The notes beneath the pieces are model-generated. The model had not been told where the DNA came from and made no database searches. It was given only the letters and a program-made list of their open reading frames with translations. From Persicaria tinctoria (Eukaryota > Streptophyta > Magnoliopsida > Caryophyllales > Polygonaceae), in assembly GCA_037127255.1 (NCBI GenBank), contig JBANSL010000013.1, positions 56,011,688-56,075,687 on the forward strand: a DNA stretch of 64,000 bases. Reading direction: 5' to 3'. Positions 12,027-23,234 of this stretch are shown here, piece by piece (within the stretch, counting starts at the first letter, position 1; each line of letters opens with the position of its first letter). Made by a program: the position numbers and the translations under genes.

Positions 12027-12365
12027 GGCATTCGAAATTACCTCGTTCAATGGTTGCCGACTTGGTAATTCGAGTTCGGTATCTTTGGTGCCGACCTGGT
12101 CCTTCTAATTCGGCATCCAGTGTTGCCAACTTGGGCACTCGGGTTCGGCAAAATGTGTACCAACTTGGGTACTCGGCATTGGCACCGTGTCGATGGCGAG
12201 ATGATACCGTGCCGATAAATAACAAAACGGTTTTTTTTACAAAAGTATACTCCATATTTACATACTACCCGGTAGTATTTAATAACTTGGCTCAATAGGA
12301 ATAAACAAACTAAAAGTTGAATGAGATTCTCTTATCATTATCAACCAACTTAAAACAAATGATAT

Positions 12366-13700
12366 GTGGACAATAGTCCCATTGGCTTTACCTCCGGCAG
12401 GAACGGCCCTCGGGTTCCTTTCTTATCTTTTGCTGATGACATCATAATCTTCTCAAGAGGAAGTGTTGTTGAGGGACAGAAAATTAGAGAAATAATTGAT
12501 TCATACTGTAAAGTTTCTGGACAAAAAGTTAACTATCATAAATCTAGCTTCCAAGCCACAAAAGGCATTTCAAACTCTAGGATCTCAGAACTAAGCAGTT
12601 GTTTAAGTATTACAAACGAAAACTCATTGGAAAAATATCTTGGATGTCCGATTATTAACTATAGAGTAAACAAACACACTTTCGAAGACATCATCTGCAA
12701 ATCTAAAGAACAACTAAGTAAATGGCCCGCCAACGCTTTATCACAGCAGGGACGAGCAATCCTAATTAATACAAACTTATCAGCCAAGTCGTTATATACG
12801 ATGCAAAACTTCTTGTTACCCTCATCAATACATAAGGAGCTTGACCAGATTAACGGATCGAATGTTCTTCTGGAATAAGGATCTACAACACCGACCGCTT
12901 ATTAGTTGGGACAAGGTTTGCAGCCCGAAAAAATGCGGGGGATGGGGCTTAAGAAATCAAAAGAGATGAATGAAGCCGTCCAAATGAAACTATTATGGAA
13001 AATATTGGCAGAACCAGATAATGTCTGGGTTACTCTTATCAGGCACAAGTATCTTCGTTCTGCTAATATCTTTGAATACAAGAAAAGAGGTGATTCCTCA
13101 TGGCAATGGGCCAAATTGACAACTCTCATTGATAAATTTAAGACTGGACTAATTTGGTCTGTTGGAAATGATAATTCAATCAAATTTTTGACGGATAATT
13201 GGATTACAACTTCTTCTATACAGGCTAGGGAGAATTGCCCCCAAATTATTGACATAGAAGAAACCGTCAGTAACTATATATTAGGTAGTAGGTGGTGGAC
13301 GGAAAAACTTATCAATGTATTACCTGAAGACATAGTCAAAGAAATCCTGGATATTCCTCTTCCCGTTTCGCCCTTTGAGGATCGTTTATATTGGTAGCCT
13401 GACAGAGCTAGATGGTTCACCACGTCGAGTGCATACAAACTAATCACATCTCAATCTGCGTTGAATTTAGACACTAACGCCTGAGTATGGAAACTTGATA
13501 TTCCGCCCAAGGTAACAAATTTTTTATGGAGAATATGTCAGGATGGCCTTCCAACTGGATTTAGGCTATCCCAACGTGAGACTTCTGTTCCCTCCACCTG
13601 TAGTTTAAGCAACTGTGCAGTAGAAGATGATGTTCACCTTCTATTAGAATGCCAGTTTGTACATTCCCTCTTCCGTTTACCAGCACACATACACTCAACA
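12366..13700 (+). pseudogene. LINE reverse transcriptase C-terminal part and zf-RVT
   Basis: The active-site box is visible as FLSFADDIIIF (about residue 20-30 of the first frame), followed by SGQKVNYHKSS and EKYLGCPIINYRVNKHTF blocks of plant L1 RT. A cluster of shifts near 12,850-12,905 breaks the frame. The next frame (12,906-13,397) gives MKLLWKILAEPDN and SSWQWAKL and stops at a TAG where the family has TGG. A further TGA replaces TGG near 13,485. The zf-RVT segment (13,500-13,680) shows NFLWRICQDGLPT and the cysteine/histidine pattern. No function is possible. Confidence 0.85.
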
Positions 13701-13709
13701 ATTTCTAGT

Positions 13710-14476
13710 ATGATAAATCATTCACGAGATATTAAACCAATCATCTCTTTCATTGGAAACAACCTTTCCACTGTGTTTAAGGTGGAGCTTGCGTTTTCCT
13801 GGTGGACGGCCTGGTACATTTGGAATCAACGTGTGTTTAGACAGGCCCATGTACCACATAGAGATAGTGCTTTACGCATTATCAAAACTCATAAGGAGAA
13901 CTGGAGCAAAACTTCTCGCTTAGAGTATAGTTTAGATGAGGACTCCCCTTTCCTCGTACGACACTCCAATCACCCAAGAAAGAAAATTAAGCATGCCAAA
14001 ACTACCTGGCACAAACCCCCTAGGGGAACCCTCAAGCTAAATTTTGATGGATTCACAATTGCAACCAACGAAAGCTCGGCTGGAGCTGTAATTCGGGACT
14101 GGGATGGACGTCTTATACACATCTGTTATAAAAAACTTGGTAAACAATCCTCGTTGAAAGCAGAGGCCCTTGCCCTTAAATTAGGAGTCCAACACGTTCT
14201 ACAACTCCGTATCGACAAAATCCACATTGAAGGCGATTCCCTCATAATTATAAACCACTTATAAGAAAGATCTAAATGTCCTTGGAAATCGAAATGATAT
14301 TATCAGATGTTAAACTCCTTTTATCGACTGTGAAAGAAGTGTCCTTCTTTCATGTTCCCCGATTAGGCAATAGAGTGGCTGATAAGGTTGCACACATTTG
14401 CCACTCTGTCTGGGGTGTCGATATTCACAACAATTTTGGTCTTTTAGACCTCATCCGTAAGGATGCTGCCGAGTAG
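13710..14476 (+). pseudogene. LINE RNase H domain
   Basis: The frame 13,710-14,264 contains LNFDGFTIATNESSAGAVIRD, with the first catalytic aspartate, then KAEALALKLG (catalytic glutamate) and IEGDSLIIINHL (second aspartate). It is cut by TAA at 14,262-14,264, then continues in frame 14,276-14,476 with FHVPRLGNRVADKVAHI, holding the last aspartate, and ends RKDAAE. RNase H would remove the RNA strand during integration. Plant L1 LINEs carry this extra C-terminal domain. Confidence 0.85.
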
Positions 14477-14719
14477 AGCGCGTTCGCCCGAATTTTTTCC
14501 TAATAAAAAAAAATGATAGATGTCCATGGGAAATTTGAACTTTTTATGTGTGATATTGCAACAATTCTATCAAGAGTGTCCTCTCACGTGCTCCGTTCTG
14601 CCAACAGAGCAGCGTATAATGCATCACATCTAAGCCACTCGACTGGAAACCTTGACATCTCTACTAATCCATGTCTTCATGACCTCATTCTTTCCGATGC
14701 CGTTGAATAAGTTTTTTCC

Positions 14720-15330
14720 TACCTGAAAAATTACTTGGTCCAAACTTGTCCTTTTTACGATGTAAACGTGCAAAACAAGGGAAAACATGTGCATTTTATT
14801 GGTATGCTATGATTTCACATTCCATACCAAGATACGTGTATATATGCACGATTGATAAGTTCCTCCTTTTCGTCTTACATTACCATTAATTTGTAATTAT
14901 TTTTTTCACTAACCATGCGATTTGTTCAACTTACGGATAAGATGAAATTAAGGATATGAGTCGTTTGATAATGCAGGTAGTTTTCGAAATTTTTGGTTTT
15001 AATATTATATAGTTTTAAATAAGTTAAATAAAATATTTTAACTCAATTAGGTTTTGAAAATTGGATATCCAGCAGCTACTCGTCCTAAGCTTTTCAGAAC
15101 TCTATTTATTTTTTCATATCTTATCAACTAGTTTGTATAGCTACTATATCAGTTGGGTTACCAAACACCGTACTAGCTTATGAAAAATATTTTAATTTAA
15201 CATATATTTAATACAATTAATCTATCAGATTCAGCTACCCCATCAGTTACATGCTACGAAACCCATATATATTACCCAAAAAAATTTCGGATTTTCGGGT
15301 TCGGGTTGAAAAAAATTTCCGGGTCAAAAG
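14720..15330. other. No gene; host sequence of the gypsy insertion
   Basis: AT-rich sequence without a real frame. Close to the gypsy insertion it has GGGTTCGGGTTG-type sequence (15,295-15,330), which continues on the other side at 23,240-23,300. The target was thus one GGGTCGGG-rich repeat, perhaps an old hAT-like element. Confidence 0.45.
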
Positions 15331-15335
15331 TTTCG

Positions 15336-16272
15336 TGATACGGGGTTAGCCGTAGGATGGCCCGATCTTCGACAATCAAGACTCAAAGACAAGAACGGAA
15401 GCAAAGACTCAAGAACAAGAACAAAGACTCAAAACGCAGCAATAGAAACTCGACAAAAGTAATGAAATAAAGACCGATAGATGGTTGATTCGAACTAAAA
15501 TAGAATGAGGCAAAGACCCCAGGCCTCCTAAGAGGGTAGGAACCAATTACCAACGACTATAAAGCCCGCCTCTACAACCTTACACAACCAAGCAGACAAC
15601 TTGGAGGCACAAGGAAGGGGCTTGTGATTACCTGGATCACCAAGCTCTCGCGAGGTTGACGAACTCAAAGCAAACCAAGCAGGATCTATAACCAATTTGC
15701 AATCGATGAGCCTTGCTACGAATCGATTGACTTTCCTCACAGTTGTGTTCCACACAAGAGCTGTAAATTTCAATAATGGAAGACGTGAATGTTCTACAAG
15801 GGTCGGCCGATCTAATATAACCTAACAAGCTATTTGGCCGAAACTTAACAAAATAATAATAAAATTACTAACTTAGAAAATTAATAAAATAACTCTTAAA
15901 ATAGCCTAGTTAATTAAGTATTCTAACGTACAACTTAATTAGGAAATCTAAAGTCTAGTTAATTAACGCGATGGCCAGCGTCCACCAGTCCGGTCGCGCA
16001 CGCCCGCGCACATATCCACGCGCCCGCGCACCTCGGAGCCTCACGTGCCTCGCAGCTAGCTTCCGTCGTCGGCAACCTGGGTTCCGATGCACATGTACGC
16101 CTTCATTGGTGGCTCTGGAAATTGGACCGCGCTCGAGAACAAGGAGTGACTCACAAAGAGGAATGAGTCTCGTTGGAGCTTCTTAGCTCGAGCTCTAGTC
16201 ATCGGTCCGTCTCCGAGTATGATCGGCGCATCCGGAGGTGTAGATGACGGTGTTGAAGATGGTCCCGCATCA
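15336..16272 (-). repeat. 3' LTR of the gypsy element
   Basis: 937 bp, TG...CA ends. It carries a 20-bp GC-rich stretch near 16,010-16,030 that the other LTR lacks, within a CGCGCACGCCCGCGCAC-like direct repeat, so slippage may explain the gap. The last 72 codons of the pol frame lie in this LTR (16,056-16,272). Confidence 0.95.
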
Positions 16273-17279
16273 ACCTCCCCTTCTTGGAAAGGATTCGTCC
16301 ACGAATCCAAGTCCTCGTCCACGGCAAGATATGGAATGAGATCCGCGACGTTGAAAGTAGCACTCACGCCATATGTGCCAGGAAGCTCCAGCTTGTAGGC
16401 ATTGTCGCCCACCTTCTCCAGAACCTTAAAAGGTCCATCTCCTCGTGGTGAAAGCATGCTCTTCCGCTCGTTGGGAAACCTCTCCTTCCTCCGGTGCACC
16501 CACACTAGATCCCCTGGCTGGAATGTCACCAATCTACGGCCCTTGTTGGCCTTGTTGGCGTTGTACTCAGCCTTCCGCATGAGCTGCTGACGCGTCCGTT
16601 CATGTAGCTCCTTGATGACCTCAACATGCTTACCTGCGTCAAAAGACTCATTCTCTCTCATAGGATATGGAGTAAGATCAAAGGGGGTTAGTGGATTAAC
16701 ACCGTATACACATTCAAAAGGAGTGATTTTAGTTGAGGAATGCATTGTCCTATTGTAAGCAAACTCCACATGAGGCAAGACTTCTTCCCAAAGCTTCAAA
16801 TTTTTCCTTAAAATGGCTTTAAGGATAGTGGTTAAGGTCCTATTGGTCACCTCAGTTTGGCCATCAGTCTGGGGGTGACTAGAGGTAGAGAATTACAATC
16901 TAGTTCCCAATTTGTTCCATAAAGTACGCCAAAAATGACTAAGAAACTTAACATCCCTATCACTCACAATTGTCTTAGGCACACCATGCAACCTAACTAC
17001 TTCCTTAAAGAACAAATTCGCAACATTCGTAGCATCATCAGTCTTATGGCATGCTATAAAGTGAGCCATCTTAGAAAATCTGTCCACAACAACAAAGATA
17101 GAATCCCTCCCCTTCTTAGTTCTAGGCAATCCCACAATAAAGTCCATAGAATTATCTTCCCAAGGGGCAGAGGGAATCGGCAGTGGGGTATACAAACCAT
17201 GGGGCATAAGCTTAGACTTGGCCTTTAAACAGTCAATACATCTCTTAAGGCAATGTTCTACATCCCTAAGCATATGTGG
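16056..17279 (-). pseudogene. gypsy integrase, frame cut by two stops
   Basis: This continues the gag-pol frame after the TAG at 17,280. The zinc-binding HHCC segment spans that stop (H-x-H before, [10 protein letters not shown] after). The core shows MDFIVGLP with the first catalytic Asp, IVSDRD with the second, and the HPQTDGQTE block with the Glu, the last lying just after a second stop (TAA, 16,893-16,895). Downstream are the PGDLVWVHRRKERFP motif of the C-terminal domain and GPMTRARAKKLQ. The frame ends at 16,056 inside the LTR. Both stops are single-base changes in otherwise open sequence (TGG to TAG; probably AAA or AAG to TAA/TAG type). Integrase inserts the DNA copy into the nuclear genome. 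Confidence 0.9.
16273..16286 (-). promoter_or_regulatory. Polypurine tract of the gypsy element
   Basis: The minus strand reads AAGAAGGGGAGGT directly before the 3' LTR. It is the primer for plus-strand DNA synthesis. Confidence 0.85.
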
Positions 17280-20200
17280 CTAATAGAAGTGAGACTTAAG
17301 TGTGTGGTATGTCTTATCTCTCCCAAAATGACCCATCAAACCTCCACTATGGGCTTCATTCACTAATAATAATCGAAGAGAACACCTAGGTATACACACT
17401 TGGTCTTTCCTAAACAAGAATCCATCAAAGATATAAAATTGGTCGGTAGGACCCTTATCTAGGCACTTCCCAAAAACTTCCCCAAAATCAGCATCAGTAG
17501 CATACAATTCCTTAATGTATACAAAGCCTAAGACTCTAGAATCCAAAGTGGTCAAAAGGACATGTCTCCTAGATAAAGCATCAGCAACCACATTGTCTTT
17601 CCCTTTCTTATACTTTATAACATAAGGAAATGTCTCAATAAATTCCATCCATCTACCATGCCTCCTATCATGTTTATCTTGGCTCTTAAAATGTTTTAGA
17701 GATTCATGATCAGTCCTAAGTATAAACTCACTAGGCCAAAGGTAATGGGACCATGTCTTAAGGACTCTAAACAATGCATAAAGTTCTTTGTCATACGTAG
17801 AGTAATTAAGACATGCACCTTTTAATTTCTCAGAAAAGAAGGCTATAGGCTTACCTTCTTGCATGAGGACTCCTCCAATCCCAACTCCGCTAGCATCACA
17901 TTCAACCTCGAAAGGCCGAGTGAAATCAGGCAGAGCCAGTAATGGCGCATGAGTGAGCTTCTCCTTGAGCTTGCAGAACGCCTCTTCCTGAGCTGGACCC
18001 CACTTGAACTCACATCGTTTCTTTGTGAGCTCTGTGAGAGGGGCTGCGATGGAGCTGAAGTCGCGCACAAATCTCCGATAGAAGCTCGCTAGGCCCTGGA
18101 AACTCCTCACATGGCCGATATTGGTAGGTGTCGGCCAATCCTGGATTGCCTTGATCTTGGCATCATCGACTCGCAATCCGCTTGAACTCACTACAAAACC
18201 CAGAAAAGACACTTGATCATTACAAAGCTCACATTTCTTAAGATTGGCATACAAGTGTTCTAATCTAAGAGTAGAAAGTACTTCCCTCAAATGTGCTTCA
18301 TGATCCTCAGGTGATTTACTATAGATAAGAATGTCATCAAAATACACAGCAACAAATTTACCTATGAAATTCCTAAGCACATGATTCATTAATCTCATGA
18401 AAGTACTAGGTGCGTTAGTCAAACCAAAAGGCATAACCAACCATTCATAGAGTCCAAATTTAGTTTTGAAGGCTGTTTTCCATTGATCGCCTTTCTTCAT
18501 CCTAATCTGATGGTAACCGCTTTTTAAATCAATTTTAGAGAAGATAGAAGAACCATGCAACTCATCTAACATGTCATCTAAGCGGGGTATAGGATGGCGA
18601 TATTTTACAGTTATGTTGTTAATGGCCCTACAATCTACACACATTCGCCATGAACCATCTTTCTTAGGGACTAACAACACAGGCACAGCACTAGGATTCA
18701 AACTTTCCCTAATGTATCCCTTGTCCAACAGTTCCTGGACTTGGGATTGAACCTCTTGGGTTTCAGTGGGATTCATTCTATAAGTCGGCCGATTAGGCAA
18801 TGCAGCCCCTGGAATGAGATCGATTTGATGCTCAATTCCTCTGACAGGGGGTAGACCTGCTGGTATGTCCTCGGGGAAAACATCCTTATACTCTTCAAGA
18901 AGAGATAGGATGCGAGGAGGGAGGGTAGCTCTAAGCTCCTCACTCAACATACTCAACCCTTTGCACAAGAGCATGAGGGTTGTTTCCCCATTCGCAAACT
19001 CGTCCAAAAATGTACTCTTGGAAGCCAAAAATACACCCTTAGGCCGAGTAGGGGTAGACACATGGCTCGACTGAGCCTCCTTATCTAACTCACCTTTACT
19101 TACCTTCCGCTTCTCAATCTCATCAGCCACCTGGGTTGGCGTCATAGGCTTGAGAACTACATTTTTGCCCTGAAAAGTAAAGGAATACTTGTTAGTAAAG
19201 CCATCATGCAAGACCTTACGATCAAACTGCCAAGGACGACCTAATAAGATATGATAGGCTTGCATAGGTACTATATCACATAACACATCATCTTCATAAT
19301 GTCCTAATTTGATATGCACTTTGACTTGCCTATTCACTTTCAAATTACCACAGTCGTTCATCCAATGCAATCTATAAGGCCTAGGATGCTGAATGGTAGG
19401 AAGGTGTAATTTCTCAATCATCTCTTGACTAGCTAAGTTACAACAACTTCCCCCATCAATGATCACATTAACCACTTTACCCTTAACTAAGCATCTAGTA
19501 TGAAAAAGATTCTCACGTTGATTGTCATCACATGGTGCAGGAACAACACTTAAGACTCTCCTAACAATCAGTGATTCTCCATGTTCATAATCAATGCCAT
19601 CATCATCCTCATCATAGGTAAGCAGATTAAGGTTTTGATCATTATCATTAGCATGCTCTTCATTTTCATCACAAGAATTGTCAGACACATATTCACCCAA
19701 GTGATTAATCATGAGAGTTTTCTTATTGGGACAATCCTTCATAGTATGACCTCTACCCTGACATTTAAAGCACACAATGTCCCTAGATCTAGCAGTAGAG
19801 GGGTTAGGATTACTCCCTTTGGGACCAGTAGATGTCCCAGACGAATCTCGTCCTGTCCAAGACGCCTTTCCCTTGTCAGCAGTTGTAGGGTTGGTTCGGC
19901 CATCTCCTCTCCCAGGGGCTTGGTTTGGCCGAGAGGTGTAACTGTCGTCAGTCCGCCCTTGGGGCTGTTGTGGCCGGTTTTGGCGCCAAGGTTGGGGCTG
20001 TCCGCTCGTCCATCTTCCGCCTTGGTTCCTGTATCTAGCTCCACGTTCAACTTTAATAGCCAAATGCAACAATTCAGTAGGAGTAGAGTAAGGAAAGCGA
20101 TCAATGTCCTGAGCTAAGGCGGGATGCAAAATGCGAAGAAACCTAGCATTAGTATCCTCATGATGTTCAACAACATTTGCTCGTGCCATGGTTTCTTGCA

Positions 20201-21059
20201 TAATATTAAAGGTTTCCTCAACAGATTTATTACCTTGCTTAAGGTTCTCTAGGAGTTGCCTAAGCTCTCTAGCATAGTGTTGAGGGACAAACCTATTTCT
20301 CATTAAAGCTTTCAATTGGTTCCAAGACGCGATAGGCGCATCAAGGGCTCTTCTTATTTCCTTAACCAAATTATCCCACCAAATAAGAGCAAATCCTTGA
20401 AATTCTAAAGAAGCCAATTGAACTTTCTTAGGTTCAGAAAAATTGTGACAGTTCCAGATTTGTTCCATTTTAGTTTTCCAGTCTATATATGCATCTGGAT
20501 CTGTCTTGCCATCAAAGGAAGGAATTTTTACCTTAACCTTACCTATGCCGTCCTGATCAGGATCTCTATGCTCACGGTATTGGTAACGACCTCCTCTGTC
20601 GTTCCTCCTCGGGCGTTGCTCCCAATAGTCCTCCTCTTGGAAGTCATCGTCACGCTCCGAATAGTAGAACTCTTCCTGGAAGCCACGACCTCTTCCTCTT
20701 CCCCGTCCTTGCCCCTGCGCATTAACAAATCCGTTATTTCGACCATTTCTCTCCCCTCGTGGAGAGTGGTTCTCTTCAAAAATAGGATTATTGAAATTAG
20801 GGTTAGGAGGAGGGTTAGGATTTCGGACTTCCCTTTCATCATTAGGCGGCTCGTTACGCCTTTGATCACCTTGACCACCAAGGTTATTAGAACCCGTTGG
20901 TCTAGCCTCCAAGGCCGTCAGCTTAACCATCATTGCCGCCAACGTGGCGTTGAGAGTGTTCATTGTGCTATTGAACATTGCGACGGATATGGTTGCCTCG
21001 GAATTGTTGTCATCGTTGCCATTGTTGGCATTGTTCGGGTTGTTAACCTGCTGAGACAT
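17280..21059 (-). pseudogene. gypsy gag, protease, reverse transcriptase and RNase H
   Basis: 1,259 aa before the premature TAG, starting [10 protein letters not shown] at an ATG. Order by residue: acidic and glycine/arginine-rich N-terminus (1-170), retrotrans_gag domain (about 190-340), zinc knuckle [14 protein letters not shown] (about 427-441), aspartic protease with [10 protein letters not shown] (about 533), RT (about 770-935) with active site YFDDILIYS near 906, RNase H with [11 protein letters not shown] near 1,050, and the first half of the integrase zinc domain at the end. The stop replaces the Trp of the usual FYWP motif. Gag builds the particle, protease cuts the polyprotein, RT and RNase H make the DNA. 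The remaining frame is fully open, so the enzymes up to integrase could still be made. Confidence 0.95.
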
Positions 21060-22302
21060 CGCAACTAAACAAACACAGAACTATGTCAAGATTAGCAAAA
21101 TAAAACAACTCCACTATGTGTTTCTCTCGCACACTTCTCTCTAATTGGTTATGACAAGCTTGTTGGGGCAGTCCGCTTTGGGCAAATCAACACTCAAGCA
21201 AAGACTTAACAATCAAAAGAGAGTAATCAAGAGAAAGGAAAAAGAAACACTGAAGAAAATGCTCGACACAAGCTGGGCAGAAGCTCGAAAACGACCAAAC
21301 TGACTCGACAGACACTGTACCGAGGCTGGAGGGGGTCGGTATGGGGTCGGTATGGGCACTGCAGTACGCGACACACAAAAATAGGAAAAGAAAATGAAAG
21401 AAAAGAAAGAAAAACTTGGATTTTTACCTCTTTTTGATTTAAACCCTTAGTATGGATATTGTAGTTGCAAGGTAGGGCTTAAAAAAAATTTATGGTTTGG
21501 GAGGTATGTGTTTGAGACTTTTCGACTAGGGCTATATGATTTCACCAAAATTGGTCCTTGAAAGTTCTTGCACTAGATCTCAACAATTCTATTTTTTTTA
21601 TTTTTTTTTTTGAAAGCTTACTTTTGCCCCTACTGAATTTTATCCTCCTAGGACTAAGCTTTGAATGTAATTTTTTTTTTTTTTTTACTAATGCAAGAAA
21701 CTATATATGAAATAAAAGGACTCTTGAAAATTTAAGCTATGGTGAAAGAAAAAATAAAATTTAGGTAGCCCTAGTGAAATATATATAATGGAGGTTTGGC
21801 TATCTTAGGTAAGTGGAACTATCTTATGCCTTTTATAATTTATGATAGATAAAACAATAATATCTACCAAAAAAAAAAAATTCAGAATTTAATTTAGGCA
21901 ATTAAAATAGATAGATCAAAAGATAGACTAACAAACTAGGGTTAGGGAACCTTTGTGGATGGATTGAAAGTCTGCCGATTAGAAATTTCTTTCAACCAGT
22001 GGTATCGATCGGCTGAACAAGCTAGGCACAATTTGGCTTCAATATGGCTAGCTACTGTGGAATTGCCGAATTGAAGGCTAATTCAAGCAATTGTGTCAAA
22101 TCGGCTCCAATGAAGGTATGTGGGACACGGCTAATATGTGTTTAGGCCAATTGCAACCACAATCATCACAAACAAACAAAGGTTAATGCAATCAAATTCA
22201 AAAATTCAAGAAGTAAAAATACCAAGAACAAGAAAGACTCTATTTTTGTAGGTTTGTGTTTAGGGAATAACAAAAGACACAACTTTGATGTCGGAAACCA
22301 AA
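21060..22302 (-). other. gypsy 5' untranslated leader
   Basis: About 1.24 kb between primer-binding site and the gag ATG. AT-rich with several A or T tracts; short frames look random. Confidence 0.7.
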
Positions 22303-22314
22303 GCTCTGATGCCA
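22303..22314 (-). promoter_or_regulatory. Primer-binding site of the gypsy element
   Basis: The minus strand reads TGGCATCAGAGC three bases inside the 5' LTR. It matches the initiator tRNA-Met site TGGTATCAGAGC except at one base. Confidence 0.88.
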
Positions 22315-22317
22315 ATT

Positions 22318-23234
22318 TGATACGGGGTTAGCCGTAGGATGGCCCGATCTTCGACAATCAAGACTCAAAGACAAGAACGGAAGAAAAGACTCAAGAACAA
22401 GAACAAAGACTCAAAACGCAGCAATAGAAACTCGACAAAAGTAATGAAATAAAGACCGATAGATGGTTGATTCGAACTAAAATAGAACGAGGCAAAGACC
22501 CCAGGCCTCCTAAGAGGGTAGGAACCAAATACCAACGACTATAAAGCCCGCCTCTACAACCTTACACAACCAAGCGGACAACTTGGAGGCACAAGGAGGG
22601 GACTTGTGATTACCTGGATCACCAAGCTCTCGCGAGGTTGACGAACTCAAAGCAAACCAAGCAGGATCTATAACCAATTTGCAATCGATGAGCCTTGCTA
22701 CGAATCGATTGACTTTCCTCACAGTTGTGTTCCACACAAGAGCTGTAAATTTCAATAATGGAAGACGTGAATGTTCTACAAGGGTCGGCCGATCTAATAT
22801 AACCTAACAAGCTATTTGGCCGAAACTTAACAAAATAATAATAAAATTACTAACTTAGAAAATTAATAAAATAACTCTTAAAATAGCCTAGTTAATTAAG
22901 TATTCTAACGTACAACTTAATTAGGAAATCTAAAGTCTAGTTAATTAACGCGATGGTCAGCGTCCACCAGTCCGGTCGCGCACGCCCGCGCACCTCGGAG
23001 CCTCACGTGCCTCGCAGCTAGCTTCCATCGTCGGCAACCTGGGTTCCGATGCACATGTACGCCTTCATTGGTGGCTCCGGAAATTGGACCGCGCTCGAGA
23101 ACAAGGAGTGACTCACAAAGAGGAATGAGTCTCGTTGGAGCTTCTTAGCTCGAGCTCTAGTCATCGGTCCGTCTCCGAGTATGATCGGCGCATCCGGAGG
23201 TGTAGATGACGGTGTAGAAGATGGTCCCGCATCA
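22318..23234 (-). repeat. 5' LTR of the gypsy element
   Basis: 917 bp, same ends as the left copy and a shorter GC-rich block. On the minus strand it contains a TTATATTA motif near 22,795-22,805 that could serve as TATA box. Confidence 0.95.

Larger units (their letters stand above)
10193..12277. mobile_element. Mutator-like element with inward promoters
   Basis: An 11-bp direct repeat TTTAATAACTT flanks the element (10,182-10,192 and 12,278-12,288); Mutator elements make 9-bp duplications, so part of the repeat may be chance. The two ends are inverted and related: each carries several AAGTCGGCA/AAGTTGG-like units, a GTGCCGAACCCGA-like block and an identical TATAAATA box facing inward. Inside are a FAR1-like transposase fragment on the minus strand and a short serine/proline-rich reading frame on the plus strand. 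MuDR of maize has the same convergent arrangement of two genes. The copy is defective. Confidence 0.6.
12365..14510 (+). mobile_element. 5'-truncated L1-type LINE inserted in another LINE
   Basis: It starts within the reverse transcriptase and runs through RT C-terminus, zf-RVT and RNase H to a short A tail (14,504-14,510). AAATGATA occurs at both ends (12,357-12,364 and 14,511-14,518) as the target duplication. 5' truncation, A tail and this duplication are the hallmarks of target-primed reverse transcription. Confidence 0.85.
12289..14710 (+). mobile_element. Remnant LINE RNase H, split by a second LINE
   Basis: The sequence 12,289-12,364 reads, with one stop, as the middle of a LINE RNase H domain (GINKLKVE, then DSLIIINQLKTND). 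The sequence from 14,511 continues the same domain (DRCPWE, then CDIATILSRVSSHV, ending at 14,710). The two halves join when the LINE at 12,365-14,510 and one AAATGATA copy are removed. Only this RNase H tail of the host LINE remains; its left side meets the Mutator-like element. Confidence 0.8.
15336..23234 (-). mobile_element. Nearly intact Ty3/gypsy retrotransposon, CRM-like
   Basis: Two LTRs (15,336-16,272 and 22,318-23,234) begin TGATACGGGG and end CCGCATCA, and TTTCG flanks both sides (15,331-15,335; 23,235-23,239). The internal part has a primer-binding site, one gag-pol frame of about 1,668 codons and a polypurine tract, all on the minus strand. By eye the LTRs differ at ten bases plus one 20-bp gap, so the insertion is recent. 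Two in-frame stops disable pol. Integrase after RNase H places it in Ty3/gypsy; the gag-pol C-terminus that enters the LTR suggests the CRM branch of chromoviruses, which I infer but cannot confirm. Confidence 0.93.

Noticed and set aside
15528..15828. Two overlapping minus-strand frames repeated at 22,510-22,810
   Set aside because: They are the same LTR sequence twice; frames are by-products of the LTR, not genes.
20418..21068. 216-codon plus-strand frame opposite gag
   Set aside because: It is the antisense shadow of the Gly/Arg-rich gag N-terminus and has no domain.
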